A DNA stretch of 30,265 nucleotides from Clostridiaceae bacterium (GTDB taxonomy: Bacteria > Bacillota > Clostridia > Oscillospirales > Acutalibacteraceae): the NCBI GenBank assembly GCA_016292455.1, contig JAEDIL010000010.1, forward strand, positions 1 through 30,265, given 5' to 3'. Position 1 is the first letter of the stretch. Each line of letters opens with the position of its first letter. A program made the position numbers and the translations under genes. The notes below the pieces were generated by a model that was not told the DNA's origin, did not search any database, and saw only the letters and a list, made by a program, of their open reading frames with translations. Of this stretch, positions 23,706-30,261 are shown piece after piece.

Positions 23706-24704
23706 GTGAAACGGAAGAATACAGGTGATATACCTCAGAATTTTATGTATCAGGTGGTGAGTCAAACGAGCGAGTATAATAATATCAGTGACATCAACGA
23801 AATGGCGAGCCTTTCTCCCGAAAGGCTGATTTCTCTGAGCGAAGAGTTCTTTCAGTCTCAGGTTCGCCGGGCAGCGCAAACGGTCTGCGCAGACAGTGAA
23901 AAGCGCGTAATCATGCTTGCAGGTCCCAGCTCCTCGGGAAAAACAACAACCGCTGCGCTTCTTTCAGAGGAACTTGAAAAGAACGGCAGGGCTGCAAAGG
24001 TGATTTCGCTTGATGATTTTTACCTCAATCAGGATAAAAAGCTTTACTTTGAGGACGGCACTCCCGATTTTGAAACCGTTGAATCGTTGGATATTGAGGA
24101 GATTATCAGGTGTCTTTCGGACATCACCGAAAAGGGAGAAGCGTTCCTTCCGCGTTTTTCGTTTGTCAGGCAAAGGCGAGAGGAAGAGCGCTTTCATCTG
24201 ACGCTCGGCAAAGATGAGCTTGTAATCATCGAGGGGCTGCACGCGCTCAACCCCGTGATAACCGATTCGCTTGACAGGGAAAAGCTTTCAAAGCTTTATG
24301 TCAGCGTTTCTTCAAGGGTGATGAGCGGCGGTTCGGTTTTTCTTTCAAAAAGGGACATCCGTTTTGTTCGCAGGATGGTGCGCGATTACCTTTTCAGAAA
24401 TTCAAAGGTTGATTACACATTCTATTTGTGGAACGGCGTAAGAATGGGTGAGGACCGATACCTTTTTCCGTTCAGCTCGCTCGCCGACCTGAAAATCAAC
24501 TCTTTCCACAGCTATGAAATGTGCGTTCTGAAGACTTTGGCGCTGCCGCTGCTTGCGCATATTGAACAGAAAAGTCCTTATTACGAAAGGGCAGAGGAGC
24601 TTTGCGAAAAGATTTCGCAATTTGTTGCAATTGAAAAAGATAAAATTCCGCAGTCCTCGCTTTTGCGTGAATTTGTCGGACAGGAGGAAACACACCTTGG
24701 CTGA
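23706..24704 (+). CDS. Uridine kinase-like nucleoside kinase
   Basis: A 332-residue P-loop kinase of the uridine kinase/phosphoribulokinase family. Walker A is G73-P-S-S-S-G-K79-T-T, followed by the L-D-D-F-Y motif near 100-104 and the I-I-E-G-L-H-A-L-N segment near 175-183. Clostridial relatives often carry an N-terminal TGS domain (about 550 residues total); here there are only about 70 residues before the P-loop and no TGS. The GTG at 23706, two bases after the hemZ stop, is the only plausible start giving the full family N-terminus, but the ribosome site is weak, so a start at the ATG at 23745 is possible. The phosphate acceptor is not certain. Confidence 0.8.
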   Translation: MKRKNTGDIPQNFMYQVVSQTSEYNNISDINEMASLSPERLISLSEEFFQSQVRRAAQTVCADSEKRVIMLAGPSSSGKTTTAALLSEELEKNGRAAKVISLDDFYLNQDKKLYFEDGTPDFETVESLDIEEIIRCLSDITEKGEAFLPRFSFVRQRREEERFHLTLGKDELVIIEGLHALNPVITDSLDREKLSKLYVSVSSRVMSGGSVFLSKRDIRFVRRMVRDYLFRNSKVDYTFYLWNGVRMGEDRYLFPFSSLADLKINSFHSYEMCVLKTLALPLLAHIEQKSPYYERAEELCEKISQFVAIEKDKIPQSSLLREFVGQEETHLG

Positions 24705-26460
24705 GAGAAAAAAACAATCGCTTCTGACCGGTGCCGGCGTTCTTGCAATTGCCACCGTTATTGTCAAAATAATCGGTGCAGTTTATAAGATTCCCCTGAC
24801 CAACCTTATCGGTATGGAGGGCTATGCCTATTTCACCGGAGCTTATGACATTTATGTTCCGATTTATTCAATATCCATGGCAGGTCTGCCTATTGCGGTT
24901 TCAAAACTTGTTTCTCAGAATATTGAGCTCGGCAGAGCAAGGAACGCCGAAAGAATTTTCGGCGTTTCAAGAAAGCTGTTCTTCCTTGTCGGTCTTTTCG
25001 GAACGGTTCTGCTTGCCGCAATAGCTGTTCCGTATTCCAGAATGGTTGACTCGCCGCAAAACTACATAAGCATGCTCGTGGTTTCTCCGTGCATAGTTTT
25101 CTGCTGTATGATGTCCTCTTTCCGCGGATATTATGAAGGACTGAAAAACATGACTCCCACCGGCATTTCTCAGGTTATTGAAGCGGCGGTCAAGCTCGTT
25201 TTCGGCCTTGCCGCAACGTGGATATTTGTCAGCAGCGTTATTAAAAACTATGAGAGAACCAACGTAGACGGTGTTGCCGTTGTTCTCGGAATGAATGTCA
25301 GTAACAGAGCGGGAGCGCTCCGGGCGATATATCCGTATGCCGCAGCTGTTGCCATTCTCGGCGTTACACTCGGCTCTCTTATCGGTTATCTGTATCTCTT
25401 TATCTATTACAAAAGGCATGGCTTCGGCTTCACAAGAGAGGAGCTCGTCAATTCTCCGCCGGCGGAAAAGGACAGCGTGCTCAGAAAGCAGATCATTTCA
25501 ATTGCCGCACCTGTTGCCCTCAGCTCACTCATCGTCAACATCAGCAATATGATTGACACAACGATGATCAGAACCCGCCTCTCACGCGCCGTTGAGGTCG
25601 GTCTTGACGTAATCAGGAATATGTATTCCGATTCATTCATTGCGGCGGGAACAACCGACGACAAAATTGCCGATTATCTCTACGCAACCCACGCTTCCGT
25701 TCTCAACGTCAAGAATCTGATTCCGACAATTGTAATGACTCTCGGAATCAGCGCAATACCGATGCTTTCCGCTGCATGGACAGCAAGAAATAAGCGCGAG
25801 GTCAGAAAAACGGTTCATTCAACGCTGCGCGTTTCAATGATGATTTCGCTGCCGGCAGGCCTGGGCATTGCGGCTCTTTCGGCGCCGATTCTTGACCTGC
25901 TTTATCACTCTGAGTCCCACATGATTCCCATCGGCGCACCGATGCTCAAAGTATACGGCTTTGGAATCTTCATGTTTGCCGTTGCTTCACCGATTACGAA
26001 TATGCTTCAGGCGGTCGGCAGGCTTGACGTTCCGCTCAAATCGGTTGCAATCGGTTCCCTTGTCAAAATTATCCTCAACTTTTTCCTCATCGGCAACCCG
26101 AAAATCAACATCAACGGAGCTGTGTGGAGCACAATTGTTTGCTATATCATTATGCTTTCAATCAACTTTGTTGCCCTTATCCGCGTGACAAAAATTAAAA
26201 TCAACGTGCTTTCCGTTTTTATAAAACCGTTTGTGGCTGCTGCTGCCTGCGGCGTTGCGGCATATTTCAGCTATATTGTTCTTGCCGACAAGCTCGGAAT
26301 TTCTCCGCGTTTTTCAACTCTTGTTTCTGTCTGCGTCGGCGGTGTGTTCTATGCCGCAACACTTCTGCTTATCAAGGGAATTGCAAAAGATGACGTTGAA
26401 ATGCTTCCGAAAGGTGAAAAAATTGCAAAAGCACTTGCAAAATTCGGATTATTAGGGTAA
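24697..26460 (+). CDS. MOP-superfamily flippase, YabM/SpoVB-like polysaccharide exporter
   Basis: A 587-residue polytopic membrane protein with about 14 predicted helices, of the SpoVB/MurJ/polysaccharide-transporter group. It starts at TTG 24697, overlapping the kinase stop by eight bases; AGGAGG at 24682-24687 gives nine-base spacing, and the kinase-frame sequence upstream does not look like part of this protein. Position immediately before mazG, rqcP, yabP and yabQ matches Bacillus subtilis yabM. It probably flips a lipid-linked cell wall or spore-envelope precursor across the membrane; the substrate is not defined by sequence. Confidence 0.85.
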   Translation: MAERKKQSLLTGAGVLAIATVIVKIIGAVYKIPLTNLIGMEGYAYFTGAYDIYVPIYSISMAGLPIAVSKLVSQNIELGRARNAERIFGVSRKLFFLVGLFGTVLLAAIAVPYSRMVDSPQNYISMLVVSPCIVFCCMMSSFRGYYEGLKNMTPTGISQVIEAAVKLVFGLAATWIFVSSVIKNYERTNVDGVAVVLGMNVSNRAGALRAIYPYAAAVAILGVTLGSLIGYLYLFIYYKRHGFGFTREELVNSPPAEKDSVLRKQIISIAAPVALSSLIVNISNMIDTTMIRTRLSRAVEVGLDVIRNMYSDSFIAAGTTDDKIADYLYATHASVLNVKNLIPTIVMTLGISAIPMLSAAWTARNKREVRKTVHSTLRVSMMISLPAGLGIAALSAPILDLLYHSESHMIPIGAPMLKVYGFGIFMFAVASPITNMLQAVGRLDVPLKSVAIGSLVKIILNFFLIGNPKININGAVWSTIVCYIIMLSINFVALIRVTKIKINVLSVFIKPFVAAAACGVAAYFSYIVLADKLGISPRFSTLVSVCVGGVFYAATLLLIKGIAKDDVEMLPKGEKIAKALAKFGLLG

Positions 26461-26463
26461 AAT
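26435..26463 (+). promoter_or_regulatory. Candidate promoter for mazG at the end of the flippase gene
   Basis: TTGCAA (26435-26440) and TAAAAT (26458-26463) are 17 bases apart; the -10 overlaps the flippase stop codon. It would allow mazG and downstream genes to be expressed apart from the long upstream operon. Confidence 0.5.
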
Positions 26464-26490
26464 AGGCTAGCCGTCTGATAATCTGTTTCC

Positions 26491-26508
26491 GCACATCGTT
26501 GTGCTTTT
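26491..26508 (+). terminator. Weak hairpin in the flippase-mazG gap
   Basis: GCACA (26491-26495) pairs with TGTGC (26500-26504) around a four-base loop and is followed by TTTT. Five base pairs is short for a full terminator, so it is at most an attenuating signal. Confidence 0.25.
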
Positions 26509-26533
26509 CGGCGTTGTATGCTGAGGTAGTTTT

Positions 26534-27340
26534 ATGAAAGATTTTAGTTTTAAGTCTGAATACGGCTTTGATGACCTTTGCGAAATCATGCGCATTTTGC
26601 GTGAACCGGGCGGCTGTCCGTGGGATCGTGAACAGACGCACGAGAGCATCAGAAGCTCCTTTATTGAAGAGACGTATGAGGTCATTGAAGCAATCAATAA
26701 AAACGATAAGACTCTCTTGTGCGAGGAACTCGGCGACGTTTTGCTTCAAGTTGTTTTTCACGCCGAAATTGAGCGCGAATCCGGAAGCTTTGATATAAGC
26801 GCCGTCTGTGACGGAATTTGCAAAAAGCTCATCGAACGCCATCCCCATGTTTTCGCCTCTGAAAGCGCCGACACACCGCAGGAGGTGCTGGTAAAATGGG
26901 ACGAAATCAAGCGCAAAACGAAGGGACAAAAAAGCCAGGGCGACTCAATGCGTGCCGTTCCGATTGAGCTTCCGGCTCTTATGAGGGCGCAGAAGCTTCA
27001 AAGCAAGGCGAAAAAAGCTGGCTTTGACTGGGACGATATTGACGGAGCGCTTGACACACTCAAAGGTGAAATCAGAGAGCTTGAAGAAGCACGCGAAAGC
27101 GCAGATTTTGCCGCTGTTGAAGATGAGTTCGGAGACGTGCTTTTTTCTGCGGTCAATGTTGCGCGTTTTCTCGGCGTAGACAGTGAAGAGGCTCTCACAA
27201 AGGCAAGCAATAAGTTCCTGAAAAGGTATCTCATTGTTGAGCAGCTTGCAAAAGAAAGAAATATCGACATGAAAAACACGCCGATTGACGAGCTGGACAG
27301 GCTCTGGATTGAGGCAAAAAAATCTCTTGAATCCAATTAA
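26534..27340 (+). CDS. mazG: Nucleoside triphosphate pyrophosphohydrolase MazG (YabN C-terminal type)
   Basis: A 268-residue protein with two MazG repeats. Each has the metal-binding E-x-x-D pattern: E-E-L-G-D-V-L-L-Q near residue 64 and E-D-E-F-G-D-V-L-F near 200. It hydrolyses non-canonical or excess NTPs to NMP and pyrophosphate and can influence (p)ppGpp levels in some bacteria. The B. subtilis homologue YabN has an extra N-terminal methylase-like domain that is absent here. GAGGT precedes the ATG at 26534. Confidence 0.93.
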   Translation: MKDFSFKSEYGFDDLCEIMRILREPGGCPWDREQTHESIRSSFIEETYEVIEAINKNDKTLLCEELGDVLLQVVFHAEIERESGSFDISAVCDGICKKLIERHPHVFASESADTPQEVLVKWDEIKRKTKGQKSQGDSMRAVPIELPALMRAQKLQSKAKKAGFDWDDIDGALDTLKGEIRELEEARESADFAAVEDEFGDVLFSAVNVARFLGVDSEEALTKASNKFLKRYLIVEQLAKERNIDMKNTPIDELDRLWIEAKKSLESN

Positions 27341-27401
27341 GGCGCGATACGGAAAGATTTTTCGCGAACTTATGGAAAATATATTTTTGGAGGACACAAA
27401 A

Positions 27402-27674
27402 ATGAATAAAACCGAATTGGTTGCTGCTGTTGCAGCGAAGGCAGAAATTTCGAAGAAAGACGCAGAAAAGGCTGTTGCCGCTGTTTTCGGCGCAGTTGAA
27501 GAAGCACTTGTCAAGGGCGAAAAGGTTCAGCTTATCGGTTTCGGTACTTTTGAGGTTAAGGAAAGAGCCGCAAGAACCGGTCACAACCCCAGAACAGGTG
27601 AGGCTGTTGAAATTGCTGCTGCAAAGGTTCCCTCGTTCAAGGCAGGCGCAGCTCTTAAAAACGCTGTAAAATAA
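27402..27674 (+). CDS. HU-type DNA-binding protein
   Basis: A 90-residue histone-like protein of exact HU length. It has the N-terminal M-N-K-T-E-L helix, the G-F-G-T-F-E-V signature near 47-53 and the beta-arm R-T-G-H-N-P-R-T-G near 57-65 that intercalates in DNA. The ATG at 27402 has GGAGG eight bases upstream; the open frame further upstream is in mazG and is not coding. Placed between mazG and rqcP, as in several Clostridia. A strong hairpin terminator follows, so HU mRNA is probably abundant and ends separately. Confidence 0.96.
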   Translation: MNKTELVAAVAAKAEISKKDAEKAVAAVFGAVEEALVKGEKVQLIGFGTFEVKERAARTGHNPRTGEAVEIAAAKVPSFKAGAALKNAVK

Positions 27675-27730
27675 TCAGCTTTGGAGACTGCCGCTTTCGG
27701 CGCAGAACAAAAAGCAGAATCAGAATATTT

Positions 27731-27790
27731 AAGCTATAATTTACGGAAAATCCGATAGTCCTTTTTTTACTGTAAATTATAGCTTTTATT
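27731..27790 (+). terminator. Long-stem terminator after the HU gene
   Basis: AAGCTATAATTTAC (27731-27744) pairs with its complement at 27772-27785; a further G-U and G-C pair extend it to 16 bp, followed by TTTATTTG. The loop carries a nested CGGA-AAA-TCCG stem followed by seven Ts, a possible alternative terminator. The arms are nearly the same as those at 11069-11125. No clear promoter was found between here and rqcP. Confidence 0.75.
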
Positions 27791-27903
27791 TGTTCCCGGT
27801 TGAAAATGCTTTTCCAGCCGGCGCGTTGCTTTGGCACTGCTTCGGCGCGGAAAACAGTTTTTTATGCATTACAGCGCGGCAGTTTACGGCTTTTGGTGAA
27901 TAT

Positions 27904-28146
27904 ATGAGACTTGATAAGTATTTAAAGGTTTCGCGCCTTATCAAGAGGCGCACGGTTGCCAATGAGGTCTGCGACGCAAAGCATGTTTCCGTCAACGGAA
28001 AGGTTGCCCGTGCGTCATACGACGTCAAGGTCGGAGATATGATTGAAATTCAGATGGGCGAAAACCGGATCTGCGCAAAGGTTCTTGCGGTAAACGAGCA
28101 CGCAACCAAGGAAAACGCTTCGGCAATGTATGAGATAGTATCATAA
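27904..28146 (+). CDS. rqcP: RqcP/YabO S4-domain RNA-binding protein
   Basis: An 80-residue S4-domain protein beginning M-R-L-D-K-Y-L-K, the typical RqcP/Hsp15 start. With RqcH it drives C-terminal alanine tailing of nascent chains on stalled large ribosomal subunits in Firmicutes. The S4 core covers residues 1-60, with the R-x-x-A-N-E and H-V-x-V-N-G motifs. ATG at 27904 has GGTGA close upstream. The frame stays open to 27790, but that stretch overlaps the HU terminator and is not family-like. Its position before yabP and yabQ matches B. subtilis yabO. Confidence 0.92.
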   Translation: MRLDKYLKVSRLIKRRTVANEVCDAKHVSVNGKVARASYDVKVGDMIEIQMGENRICAKVLAVNEHATKENASAMYEIVS

Positions 28147-28161
28147 TCCGGCACTGCGGAC

Positions 28162-28190
28162 ACATATTTAACCTCTCCTTTTCATAGGCT
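28162..28190 (+). promoter_or_regulatory. Candidate sporulation sigma-E-type promoter for yabPQ
   Basis: ACATATT (28162-28168) and CATAGGCT (28183-28190) are 14 bases apart, resembling the sigma-E pattern kmATATT-(14-15)-CATACAnT: six of seven at -35 and five of seven fixed positions at -10. Transcription would begin near 28197, about 26 bases before yabP. Sigma-E control of yabP and yabQ is known in B. subtilis, which supports the call; experimental proof is lacking here. Confidence 0.45.
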
Positions 28191-28215
28191 TTATTGAGCT
28201 GATGAAAAGGGGAGG
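28172..28215 (+). promoter_or_regulatory. Hairpin sequestering the yabP ribosome binding site
   Basis: CCTCTCCTTTTCAT (28172-28185) pairs with ATGAAAAGGGGAGG (28202-28215) as 14 pairs with one G-U. A four-pair inner stem (28187-28190 with 28197-28200) tops it. The 3' arm contains the yabP Shine-Dalgarno GGGGAGG, so a transcript reading through from rqcP would hide it. It ends in CTGTTTT and might alternatively act as a weak terminator. Confidence 0.6.
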
Positions 28216-28222
28216 CTGTTTT

Positions 28223-28501
28223 ATGCAGGACGAAATAATGAACGCCGGACCGCATAACCTGATTCTTGAAGACAGAAACAAGCTTAAAATGACCGGTGTT
28301 ACAGATGTTGATTCTTTTGACGAAACCTCTGTCACTGCCTATACCTCGGCAGGGGAGCTTACTGTCGGCGGAACGAAGCTGCATATCAACAAGCTGAACA
28401 TTGAAAACGGTGAGCTGACCGTTGAGGGAAACATAGTTTCTCTTGTTTACGTTGACCGCGAAATGAAAAGTACCGGCTTTTTCGGCAGGATGTTCCGATG
28501 A
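28223..28501 (+). CDS. yabP: Sporulation protein YabP
   Basis: A 92-residue YabP/YqfC-family protein, strand-rich, with the conserved N-terminal H-N-L-I-L-E-D-R and the central L-x-V-x-G-x-x-L-x-I segment. YabP family proteins are needed for spore development in B. subtilis but their biochemical role is poorly known. The ATG at 28223 is seven bases after GGAGG; the upstream in-frame ATG at 28202 lies inside the leader hairpin and has no ribosome site. It overlaps yabQ by four bases (ATGA), indicating coupling. Confidence 0.9.
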   Translation: MQDEIMNAGPHNLILEDRNKLKMTGVTDVDSFDETSVTAYTSAGELTVGGTKLHINKLNIENGELTVEGNIVSLVYVDREMKSTGFFGRMFR

Positions 28502-29073
28502 GCTATTCTGAACCGTTGCTGTGGCAGCTGTATAATTTTCTTTTCTTTATAGGGTTCGGCTTTCTGAGCGGCTTCCTTTTTCGTTTTATTGAGTTTGTCC
28601 GTGAGCTTTTCAGCAGCAGGAAAGCCGCCGTAATTGTGCAGGACGTAGTTTTTTCGGTTCTGGCAACGATTCTGATGTTTGTTTTTCTTCTGACCTATGC
28701 AGACGGAAAAATACGGCTGAACCTGATTCTTGCCGCTGCTCTGGGCGCTGCTGTGTTTTTTCTGACGGTCGGAAAAGCTGTGAAAAAGGCGTTCGGCTTT
28801 TTTGCTGCGGTTCTGAGGAAAACCCTTTCAGTTCTTGTAAAGCCTCTTGTTGTTCCGATTCGTCTTGCCGAAAAAGCATTCGCCTTTCTGAAGATTGCGG
28901 CAGGCAGAGGTTTTACCGGTATGAAAACGAGAATCAAAGCGCGAAAAGAGTCTGCTCCAAAGCAGGAAAAGAAAGTCTCTTCGCCGGCGCAGACAAAGCC
29001 GAAGAAAAAGACGGAAAAACGCGCAAAAAAACCAAGAGAGAAACGAAAAAATGTATGTGTTAAAATGATGTGA
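28498..29073 (+). CDS. yabQ: Sporulation membrane protein YabQ, C-terminus altered by IS insertion
   Basis: A 191-residue YabQ-like protein with an N-terminal membrane region of about three helices (roughly residues 9-32, 44-66, 70-90), then an amphipathic part and a very basic Lys/Arg/Pro-rich tail from about residue 150. YabQ is required for the spore cortex in B. subtilis. The start overlaps yabP by four bases. The last codons run into the insertion sequence: the TGA at 29071-29073 lies within the IS terminal repeat, so the native end of the protein is replaced or slightly shortened. Since the membrane region is intact, function may be kept. Confidence 0.85.
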   Translation: MSYSEPLLWQLYNFLFFIGFGFLSGFLFRFIEFVRELFSSRKAAVIVQDVVFSVLATILMFVFLLTYADGKIRLNLILAAALGAAVFFLTVGKAVKKAFGFFAAVLRKTLSVLVKPLVVPIRLAEKAFAFLKIAAGRGFTGMKTRIKARKESAPKQEKKVSSPAQTKPKKKTEKRAKKPREKRKNVCVKMM

Positions 29074-29077
29074 CCCA
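29067..29077 (+). repeat. Left terminal inverted repeat of the IS
   Basis: GATGTGACCCA is the exact reverse complement of 30186-30196. Bases 29071-29073 also serve as the yabQ stop codon. Confidence 0.85.
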
Positions 29078-29087
29078 ATAAAAAAGA

Positions 29088-29153
29088 GAAGTAACTTCAA
29101 AATATGGTATAATGGATTCACCACAAAACATTAACCAAGAAAGAAGTACTTCT
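29088..29153. promoter_or_regulatory. Transposase control region: two related palindromes and an extended -10
   Basis: GAAGTAACTTC (29088-29098) and AGAAGTACTTCT (29142-29153) are near-identical palindromes about 54 bases apart. Between them TGGTATAAT (29105-29113) is an extended -10. The first palindrome overlaps the expected -35 area and the second is just upstream of the transposase ATG, a layout suited to autorepression by the transposase HTH. This is inference. Confidence 0.45.
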
Positions 29154-29154
29154 C

Positions 29155-30087
29155 ATGAACATTTTAACACAAGAAGCAAGAAAAAAGCAAGAGATAGTTA
29201 AGCAAGCAATAAAAAACGGAAAAAGCTATACAAGTAGGAAATATGGAGTAAGTTTGTCAACATTGAAGCGTTGGTGCAAGAAATATGACGGAACATGGCA
29301 GTCAATGTTAGAAAAGTCCCATAGACCGCACAGCCACCCAAACAGACACACGCCAAAAGAAGAAAAACAAATTAAAAATTCATTCAAAAAGTGCTATGCC
29401 CGTTATGGATGGGACGGCGTATACAGCGATTTGCTGCGTAAAGGATATACACGCAGCTTTTCAGGAATGGTATATGCAGCCAAAAGATTAGGTTTAAAAG
29501 AGCAAAAGAAGCCCAAAAAGAAAAGCCGTGTGCAAAGACGGTATCCGGAACTGCTTGAGCCGGGAGAAAAGGTACAAATAGATGTTAAAGAAGTGCCGTT
29601 CAACTGCCTGAGAGGCAAGGTTTTAAGGGACGGAAAGCATTTGTATCAATGGACAGCAATAGATGAATGTACCAGAATGAGGTTTGTGTATGGCTTTGAA
29701 GAACACACGCCCGAAAATTCAGTAAAGTTTCTTAAAATGGTGATAAAAGCATTTCCGTTCAAGATAAAAACAATCCAGACAGATAACGGAACGGAATTCA
29801 CCTATAAATTTATCAGCGATGATAAGATCTGTCCGTTTGACAAAGCACTGTCAAAATTAGGAATAAAGCACAAGTTGATACCGCCGAGGACACCGTGGCA
29901 TAACGGAAAAGTAGAGCGAAGTCACAGAAACGATCAAAGATACTTCTATGATTGGGAAACATTCCGAAGCGTTGACGAACTGAACGAAAAATTAGCAAAA
30001 CATCTTGATTGGAGCAATAACAAAACTATGCGAACCCTCGGAAGAAAAAGTCCTGTTCAGCTTCTCAAAGAGAGGCTGGCAGCGTGA
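29155..30087 (+). CDS. IS481-like DDE transposase (integrase catalytic core)
   Basis: A 310-residue transposase. An N-terminal helix-turn-helix (about 15-45, with S-L-S-T-L-K-R-W) is followed by a basic linker and an rve integrase core from about residue 130. The predicted catalytic residues are D in I-D-V-K-E near 142, D in Q-T-D-N-G-T-E-F near 202, and E in H-N-G-K-V-E-R-S-H near 245. There is no frameshift or internal stop, so the enzyme looks active. ATG at 29155 has only a weak ribosome site (AAGAAAG). IS3-group transposases share this core, but those normally need two frames; a single frame favours IS481. Confidence 0.88.
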   Translation: MNILTQEARKKQEIVKQAIKNGKSYTSRKYGVSLSTLKRWCKKYDGTWQSMLEKSHRPHSHPNRHTPKEEKQIKNSFKKCYARYGWDGVYSDLLRKGYTRSFSGMVYAAKRLGLKEQKKPKKKSRVQRRYPELLEPGEKVQIDVKEVPFNCLRGKVLRDGKHLYQWTAIDECTRMRFVYGFEEHTPENSVKFLKMVIKAFPFKIKTIQTDNGTEFTYKFISDDKICPFDKALSKLGIKHKLIPPRTPWHNGKVERSHRNDQRYFYDWETFRSVDELNEKLAKHLDWSNNKTMRTLGRKSPVQLLKERLAA

Positions 30088-30092
30088 CCGCC

Positions 30093-30149
30093 GATTTTTG
30101 GAAGCCTTTTCCGTTCCGCTACGCTCCACTCCAAAGGCTTCCAAAAATC
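30093..30149. terminator. Long hairpin at the 3' end of the IS
   Basis: Arms at 30093-30109 and 30133-30149 form a perfect 17-bp stem around a 23-base loop. It directly follows the transposase stop and lacks a proper T tract after it, so it may either stop transcription, protect the mRNA end or block outside read-through. Confidence 0.55.
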
Positions 30150-30185
30150 ATTGTACTATACTTTGACTTTATTTTTTACTAAAAA

Positions 30186-30196
30186 TGGGTCACATC
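30186..30196 (-). repeat. Right terminal inverted repeat of the IS
   Basis: TGGGTCACATC is the exact reverse complement of the left end at 29067-29077. The two ends diverge beyond these bases apart from shared A-rich runs. Confidence 0.85.
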
Positions 30197-30261
30197 TATT
30201 TACAACGCAGAATTTTTTCGATTTCTAACGGCAAAACTACTTGATTTCTGTCTCGATACAT
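30196..30261 (-). other. Short reading frame at the window edge, possible truncated transposase start
   Basis: On the minus strand ATG at 30261 opens a 21-codon frame ending in TAG (30198-30196) at the IS boundary. Its product begins M-Y-R-D-R-N-Q-V-V-L-P-L-E-I-E, which vaguely resembles the N-terminus of some DDE transposases. If real it would be a gene cut by the IS insertion. The stretch is too short to identify and no divIC start is visible here on the plus strand. Confidence 0.15.

Larger units (their letters stand above)
29067..30196. mobile_element. IS481-like insertion sequence
   Basis: The element carries one transposase gene and is bounded by the 11-bp inverted ends GATGTGACCCA (29067-29077) and TGGGTCACATC (30186-30196); the conserved core TGTGACCCA would give limits 29069-30194 (1126 bases). 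It is visibly more AT-rich than the neighbouring genes. No convincing target-site duplication is seen in the flanks, which could mean decay, recombination between copies, or a joined assembly. The transposase length and TG-starting ends suit the IS481 family, but a search is needed to confirm. Confidence 0.85.

Noticed and set aside
23706..23745. Start of the nucleoside kinase at ATG 23745 instead of GTG 23706
   Set aside because: Neither has a good ribosome site, but the GTG lies two bases after hemZ and fits the tight coupling seen through the operon; left as a stated uncertainty.
27790..27903. Upstream extension of rqcP by 38 codons
   Set aside because: The added residues are not family-like and the start would lie at the edge of the HU terminator; the ATG at 27904 gives the standard M-R-L-D-K-Y start.
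29067..30196. Target-site duplication flanking the IS
   Set aside because: The flanks TTAAAAT on the left and TATTTAC on the right do not form a direct repeat under either boundary choice.
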